Positions 59,655-64,000 of a stretch of 64,000 bases of DNA are shown piece by piece. This stretch comes from Trichomonas vaginalis G3 (lineage: Eukaryota; Parabasalia; Trichomonadida; Trichomonadidae). The stretch covers positions 3,009,797 through 3,073,796 of the forward strand of contig NC_067204.1 of NCBI RefSeq assembly GCF_026262505.1, written 5' to 3'. Made by a program: the position numbers and the translations under genes. Position 1 is the stretch's first letter; every line of letters begins with the position of its first letter. The notes beneath the pieces were generated by a model that was not told the origin of the DNA, did no database searches, and worked only from the letters and a program-made list of their open reading frames with translations.

Positions 59655-60464
59655 ATGTCTAATCCGTTCGCCATCCTTGCTGATTACCGTAAAGAGGGTC
59701 CCGCTGTTCCAGAACGCGAGAAAATTGTCCGCCAAAAGGATCGCCATGAGTCCGGCACAGGCCGCCGCGACAAGACAAAGCGCGAGGGCCGTGGTATGTC
59801 CAACTGGGGCCAGCCAGGTGATGAGGCCAAGCCAGCTACAAAGCGCGAACAGCGCGTTGCTAAGGAAGAGGCTGATGCCGCTGCCGAGCCAGTTGAGGAA
59901 CAAGAAGAAGCCAAGCCACAGTTCGTTGCTGCCTCCCAATTCTTCGATAATGACGAAGATGAGGAAGTTGTTGGCGTTCCACAAAAGGCTACAAAGGCTG
60001 ACAAGGCTGTCGACAACAAGTATCTCCAAATCATGACACTCGAAGCCAAGAAGCACGCCGTCGTTAAGGAAGAACAAGAAGAGGACGAGAACGTTCTTGA
60101 AACACAATTCCTTACAACAGAGCAGGCCAGAGCCCAGCGTGCTGCTCAGCAGAACAAGGGCCACCCACAGAAGCGTGATTTCCATGGCCCACGCCGCAAC
60201 ACAGACCGCAAGCCACGCCAGGAGCGCCCAGAGCGCAAGGAGGGCGAGGCTCCAAAGGCTGAGGGCGAAGCTCCACAGCGCAAGTTCGCTCGTACACCAC
60301 GTAACCAGGGCGAAGCTCCCAAGGGTGAACGCCCACAGCGTCAGCAGCGCCGCGATGATGCTAAGAAGCCACGTGACCAGCGCCCAGGCAACGTCCAGCA
60401 CCAGCGCAATGCTGCCCAGAACAAGGTTGGTCGCCTTGACATCTCTAACTTCCCATCCCTCTAA
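59655..60464 (+). CDS. SERBP1: Stm1/SERBP1 (HABP4) family ribosome-associated protein
   Basis: The 269-residue, highly charged protein starts MSNPFAILADY and then has 'KDRHESGTGRRDKTKREGRG' leading into MSNWG. That is the HABP4/PAI-RBP1 core (R-SGTG---K--G-G--NWG) of SERBP1 and yeast Stm1. The rest is disordered: Ala/Glu stretch, 'QFFDNDEDEE', 'NKYLQIMTLEAKK', then repeats of EGEAPK and Arg/Gln-rich sequence, ending NFPSL. These proteins bind the mRNA channel of idle ribosomes together with eEF2. The gene is far more GC-rich at third positions than its neighbours, as expected for strongly expressed trichomonad genes. The ATG at 59,655 follows CCATTTGTTTGAAC. Confidence 0.82.
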   Translation: MSNPFAILADYRKEGPAVPEREKIVRQKDRHESGTGRRDKTKREGRGMSNWGQPGDEAKPATKREQRVAKEEADAAAEPVEEQEEAKPQFVAASQFFDNDEDEEVVGVPQKATKADKAVDNKYLQIMTLEAKKHAVVKEEQEEDENVLETQFLTTEQARAQRAAQQNKGHPQKRDFHGPRRNTDRKPRQERPERKEGEAPKAEGEAPQRKFARTPRNQGEAPKGERPQRQQRRDDAKKPRDQRPGNVQHQRNAAQNKVGRLDISNFPSL

Positions 60465-60703
60465 GGGTTTTACCTAAAGTGATGGTGAACAAAAATTTTA
60501 CTCTTTTTTCATAGTTTTTTTACCAATCCTACCAATTCTATCTAGAATTTACTAATACTTTCAATATTTATCTTCGCTTGAGAGTTTTTGCATCTGATAT
60601 GATATTATTATTTTTAATTTTGTGTCTGAAAGTGAATCTGTTCACTATCCTGAGCTAATTTGGCTGATTGTAATACAAAATATTATCAGAAATTCCATTT
60701 TGT
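60465..60703. other. Short host intergenic stretch
   Basis: AT-rich; its right end AATTCCATTTTGT precedes the ATG at 60,704 and looks like an initiator. Confidence 0.5.
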
Positions 60704-61471
60704 ATGAAAGCAGCTGATGATATCGTAGATGTATGGGCACACAATCTTGAAACTGAGATAGAAAAGATTGCTCAACTACTACCTAAGTATCATTATGTTG
60801 GAATGGACACAGAATTTTCAGGATTTTTTGTGAAATCGCCTCCTGTAACAGCAACAGACGAAGTTAAATACCAAGCTGAACGTGAAAATGTTAACAGAAT
60901 GAAAATTATACAGATTGGCATTACATTGGCCGATGACGATGGAAAAGTTCCTCAACCAATATGCACATGGCAGTTTAATTTTAAATTTGACGTATCACAT
61001 GATATGCAATCGCTAGATTCAATCAATCTTTTATACCAATCTGGCATAGATTTTCAAAGATTTGCAGAAGACGGAATCGATTTGAATGATTTCATACCAA
61101 TTTTCTTCTCGAGCGGTCTTGTTATGAATGAACACGTCATTTGGATTACTTTCGCAGCAAGTTACGATATTGCATATTTAGTGAAATTAGTCACAGCAGA
61201 TACTCTTCCGAAAACATCGCGAGAATTTGATAATGTTGTTAAAACATACTTCCCTCACTATTACGATGTCCGCTATATGATAATGTCCATTTTTCCTGGA
61301 ATTGGCTCTCTTCAGAGCACTTCCAAAGATCTCGGCGTTGTTAGGTTTGGTCCAATGCACCAAGCTGGATCAGATTCTTATGTTACTTTATTGTCCTATT
61401 TTGCAGCATGTAGGAAATACTTTAAAGGAGCGATTGTCCACGATCGCTTTAGGAACAAATCTTGTAAGTAG
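60704..61471 (+). CDS. POP2: CAF1/POP2 (CNOT7-type) mRNA deadenylase
   Basis: The 255-residue protein is a DEDD-type 3'-5' exonuclease: Asp35 and Glu37 in 'YVGMDTEFSGF', Asp155 in 'ITFAASYDIAYLVK' and Asp224 in 'HQAGSDSYVT'. CAF1-specific stretches include 'RMKIIQIGITLADDDGKVP', 'WQFNFKFDVSHDM' and 'GIDFQRFAEDGID'. CAF1 shortens poly(A) tails within the CCR4-NOT complex. Length is close to the usual 270-290. 'AASYDIAYLVK' replaces the common 'HSGYDFGYLLK', but all four acidic residues are in place. It is one of possibly several paralogues in the genome. Confidence 0.9.
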   Translation: MKAADDIVDVWAHNLETEIEKIAQLLPKYHYVGMDTEFSGFFVKSPPVTATDEVKYQAERENVNRMKIIQIGITLADDDGKVPQPICTWQFNFKFDVSHDMQSLDSINLLYQSGIDFQRFAEDGIDLNDFIPIFFSSGLVMNEHVIWITFAASYDIAYLVKLVTADTLPKTSREFDNVVKTYFPHYYDVRYMIMSIFPGIGSLQSTSKDLGVVRFGPMHQAGSDSYVTLLSYFAACRKYFKGAIVHDRFRNKSCK

Positions 61472-61577
61472 TTAATTTATAGTCTGTTTATAGAGAATAT
61501 AAATTTTAAATTTGAATATTTTTTAAAAATCTCTAAATTATTTTTTTAAAACAGAACATAATAACAAAACAACTATA

Positions 61578-62396
61578 CTATTTAACATAAGACATACTAG
61601 TTTTTGATCTAGCAGAGGATTTCGATGATGAAGGATCATCAGCATGTAGAGAACAATGAGGTCCAAGCCACATTGCGTTTTGCTTCATGTAGCGATCGTA
61701 TATTGACTCACTACGAGACCGTGATGATGTGGGTGGATTAGGAATATTAAGACGAGGGACAGTTGGAGCTCCAGGATCTGGCTGTCTTTGGGCAAATGTA
61801 GATATCGATCTTGTTGATGTACGCGCTGTTGATGGACGAGTAGAATATAATCTTGCTGTATCAGGACGAGATGTATATGCTGTTTCTGGGCGAGTATATG
61901 ATTGTCGAAGAGATTCAGTTCGAGAAAGTGTCCTTGAAGCTGATCCTGATCTTGATGCTGTTTTTACGATAGTTTTAGATTGCTGAATCTGCTGTAAGTC
62001 ACAATATGGGAAAAGTTGGAAAGATAATTCCAAAGTTCCAAATCTTTGACCATTAACATCGTCAAGCCCTGCTTCAACATCGAAAATTGTTGCAGTTAAA
62101 TCTTCATTTGCTTGATATATTTCATAAAAATCGAAAGTACAAGCGGCTTTTGGTGTTGTATCACCGCAACCACTTTGAACTGTAAATGTAGTTTTGATGT
62201 TTGAAAAGCTTGATTGACTGAAAATGATTCTTTTGCCTTTATTATAAGTTAATTTACAAATTGTTGTTAATTTAGGATACATCGTAAGCTCAGTGCACCC
62301 ACTTATTTCCATTACAAGCGGATACGACTGGCTTTTCATATTCCTACATGTGATACTTTTGATTATGACCTCGAAAACAAGATCATCCGCCGACAT
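61578..62396 (-). CDS. C2-like domain protein with Ser/Arg/Thr-rich tail
   Basis: Residues ~5-130 of 272 look like a beta-sandwich of C2 type ('DLVFEVIIKSITCRNMKSQSYPLVMEISGC', 'AACTFDFYEIYQANEDLTATIFDVE', 'FGTLELSFQLF'). The second half is low-complexity: TRPETAYTSRPDTARLYSTR, PSTARTSTRS and more, resembling axonemal or cytoskeletal proteins with RPSTA-like repeats. Calcium-binding aspartates are not clearly all present. The frame ends TAAATAG, a stop overlapping a TAAA signal. Function unknown. Confidence 0.55.
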   Translation of the reverse strand: MSADDLVFEVIIKSITCRNMKSQSYPLVMEISGCTELTMYPKLTTICKLTYNKGKRIIFSQSSFSNIKTTFTVQSGCGDTTPKAACTFDFYEIYQANEDLTATIFDVEAGLDDVNGQRFGTLELSFQLFPYCDLQQIQQSKTIVKTASRSGSASRTLSRTESLRQSYTRPETAYTSRPDTARLYSTRPSTARTSTRSISTFAQRQPDPGAPTVPRLNIPNPPTSSRSRSESIYDRYMKQNAMWLGPHCSLHADDPSSSKSSARSKTSMSYVK

Positions 62397-62751
62397 CTAA
62401 CGTATACTTTCCTCAATGGCTTGTATTTTTATTACGTAAAGTAATCCATTGTATTAACAAGCTAATAACACACATGATTCGCAAAGAAAATATATAGAAT
62501 TTCGACATAAAAATGGATTTTATCAAAATTATTTTTTGATTATTCATTAAATCAGAATTCAAATCTCTGCCAAGCTCAAGTACTAACAACGCCAGAGATA
62601 GCAATCCAAAAATTGAAGAAATATTTTCAAAATATTTTGGTAATGCAAAAATAATCAATATTTACTTAAAATATCAAGCCATTGTATTATAATATATGTA
62701 CATTTAAAACGGTAATCAATTTAACATATAAATACGATAAACATAATTAAA
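62397..62751. other. Host intergenic, nothing recognised
   Basis: AT-rich; a short minus-strand frame within it has no support. Confidence 0.5.
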
Positions 62752-63114
62752 TTAATTCTTGAAGTTAGCTTCGATGCTTGCATCGAGTTTCTCCTTGAAT
62801 GCCTGCATCCATTTCTGCTTTTCTTCAACGCGCTTAGCACTTTGTCTACATTCTTCTACCAACTTCTTGGAGAAATCATCTGGATTGTTGCCTTGATCTA
62901 TCTGTTCTATAAGCTGGTTAGGTACTGAACCTACTACGCCAGATTCAAGCTTGTGTAAGTTATTAAATGAATTAATCATCGAAGTAATCGTTTGGATTAA
63001 AGCTTCGCGGTTTGTTTCGTCTAAGTTTTCAAGAATTTTCATTGCATCATTCAATTGGCCAAGAAGGTGAATAAGTTCAAGCTCTACTTCATCATTCTTG
63101 CCGTTTTCACTCAT
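62752..63114 (-). CDS. MED10: Mediator complex subunit 10
   Basis: The 120-residue protein reads 'ELELIHLLGQLNDAMKILENL', 'LIQTITSMINSFNNLHKL', 'GVVGSVPNQLIEQIDQGNNPDDF', 'KKLVEECRQSAKRVEEKQ' and 'MQAFKEKLDASI'. The 'IDQGNNP' core with flanking helices is the MED10 signature (Y-I-D-G-NP in others). MED10 lies in the middle module of Mediator and links activators to RNA polymerase II. The ATG at 63,114 is chosen because an upstream in-frame ATG would add a 45-residue stretch unlike the family, and AATTTCATCA immediately precedes this ATG. Confidence 0.83.
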   Translation of the reverse strand: MSENGKNDEVELELIHLLGQLNDAMKILENLDETNREALIQTITSMINSFNNLHKLESGVVGSVPNQLIEQIDQGNNPDDFSKKLVEECRQSAKRVEEKQKWMQAFKEKLDASIEANFKN

Positions 63115-64000
63115 TGATGAAATTCTTTTCATATCACATGTCTTAGTCATGATCGGACTTGAATCAAAAAAGCAGAAAAGCTGTATAACAAGTGTTACAT
63201 GAATTTTTGAAAAATGTTGAAAATATTCAAATCTGGGCATGTTTTCCATATATTCTCAGTCAATTCTATCGGCGCGAAGTGTATATATAGAGGACAACAC
63301 AGTAACTTTTGACATTATGAATTTACAGTAAATTAACATACTATATTTATAATTTTTATGGTTCAAATTAAGAATCATCTTCGCATCTTTAGAAACTATT
63401 GTAAACATCTAGAAAGCAATCAATAATATCATGATTTTATTCACAGACGAGTTCAAGATATATATAATGGCTTTCATTTCGATAATAAATGAAGATGAAC
63501 TCGTTCCAAAATTATCTTCATTTTTGATGTATTTATCCTTCATTATGCATTAAAACCATATGTTTTATCAAAGATTATGCAATTACCCTTAGGTAATATG
63601 AATAAACAAGTCATTTTAAACAAAACGCTGAACATCAAATCCAATGATTTGCATTCAACGTGTGATAGAGTTGGATCAATATAACAAATGTATGATCTGA
63701 TAGAAATTGACTTGAGAGGCTTGAAATGATTCTTGGTAATGAGTTGGAATAAAATCAATACCAAATTCATAATATTTATAACCATGAATGAGGTCCTTAT
63801 GGCATTCCAAACGGGAACCGCGGTTGGTTACCATGGATTTCCGTCACCGGTCACATTTTAAAGATTTTTAAAGCCTTATAAAAATATGCTTTGTAAATCA
63901 TTTTTTGTAAATCGGCAAAAATTTGGTAATTTTCTTCAACTAATAAATCTGCGAATAGCATTTATAATACAAGAACAATCTTTTAAAATGCGTTTGATTC
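63115..64000. other. Host intergenic to window end
   Basis: Mostly AT-rich. Near 63,810-63,860 there is a GC-richer patch (GGGAACCGCGGTTGGTTACC) that includes the palindrome AACCGCGGTT. Short frames are unsupported. A gene may begin beyond the edge. Confidence 0.45.

Noticed and set aside
59598-60401. 267-aa minus-strand frame, hydrophobic
   Set aside because: It is antisense to the GC-rich SERBP1-like gene, which has clear family motifs on the plus strand.
63543-63785. 80-aa minus-strand frame near the right edge
   Set aside because: No domain, no initiator-like motif and composition typical of AT-rich spacer; could only be kept with outside evidence.
63820-63860. GC-rich patch with AACCGCGGTT palindrome as a possible regulatory site
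   Set aside because: A single 10-bp palindrome with no matching partner or neighbouring gene in the window.

Overview
The window looks like nuclear DNA of a trichomonad parasite, most likely Trichomonas vaginalis or a close relative. It is AT-rich, every host gene is a single uninterrupted frame, and 5' leaders appear very short: several start codons sit just after a (T)CAYTTT / CCATTT motif like the trichomonad initiator. The ankyrin proteins carry the leader and 'VVKYLISVGADKEAK' repeats typical of this group, and two Maverick/Polinton-type elements share one 64-kb stretch. All functions below are read from sequence motifs and remembered families; no search was run.

Layout. (1) 1 to about 10.4 kb is an old, heavily eroded Polinton relative. 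It has pieces of an adenine methyltransferase, a packaging-type ATPase, a collagen-like fibre stretch and a KilA-N-type regulatory module, and it runs off the left edge. (2) 10.4-31.4 kb is host DNA with a decayed beta-helix surface-protein gene, DDX31/Dbp7 helicase, two coiled-coil proteins, proteasome alpha4, an LRR protein, an RBM42-like RNA-binding protein, an F5/8C-like protein, a viperin-type radical SAM enzyme, two ankyrin genes (one broken) and a mucolipin/polycystin-type channel. Between them lie small mobile or structured repeats: a hAT-like MITE, a TTAA-bounded repeat element, an 80-bp direct repeat around a tRNA-like sequence, and a three-way-junction inverted repeat. (3) 31,396-57,370 is a nearly full-length Polinton with about 73-bp terminal inverted repeats and an intact 5-bp target duplication (ATTCT). 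(4) 57.4-64 kb is host DNA again, with NSE3/MAGE, an Stm1/SERBP1-type ribosome-associated protein, CAF1/POP2 deadenylase, a C2-like protein and Mediator MED10.

The large Polinton carries a D12-class adenine methyltransferase, small glycine-rich amphipathic proteins, two paralogous putative virion proteins, a phage-like fibre, an integrase region, KilA-N and GIY-YIG-like genes set in a dense repeat field, an A32-type ATPase, an SF3 (D5-like) helicase piece, a major-capsid region and a coiled-coil structural protein. I could not find a family-B DNA polymerase, usually a hallmark of the family. The helicase region is interrupted by a nested element with 22-bp inverted repeats, next to a striking satellite in which each ~247-bp unit folds into four successive hairpins. 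The element is a fossil: the ends look young, but roughly fifteen breaks are spread over its genes.

The most promising unusual signals are the viperin homologue in a protist genome loaded with virus-like elements, the four-hairpin satellite, the three-way-junction repeat at 23.25 kb, the 15-18-bp bidirectional promoters of the Polinton, and repeated TTAGATCTAA palindromes (each holding GATC) in an element that also encodes an adenine methyltransferase.
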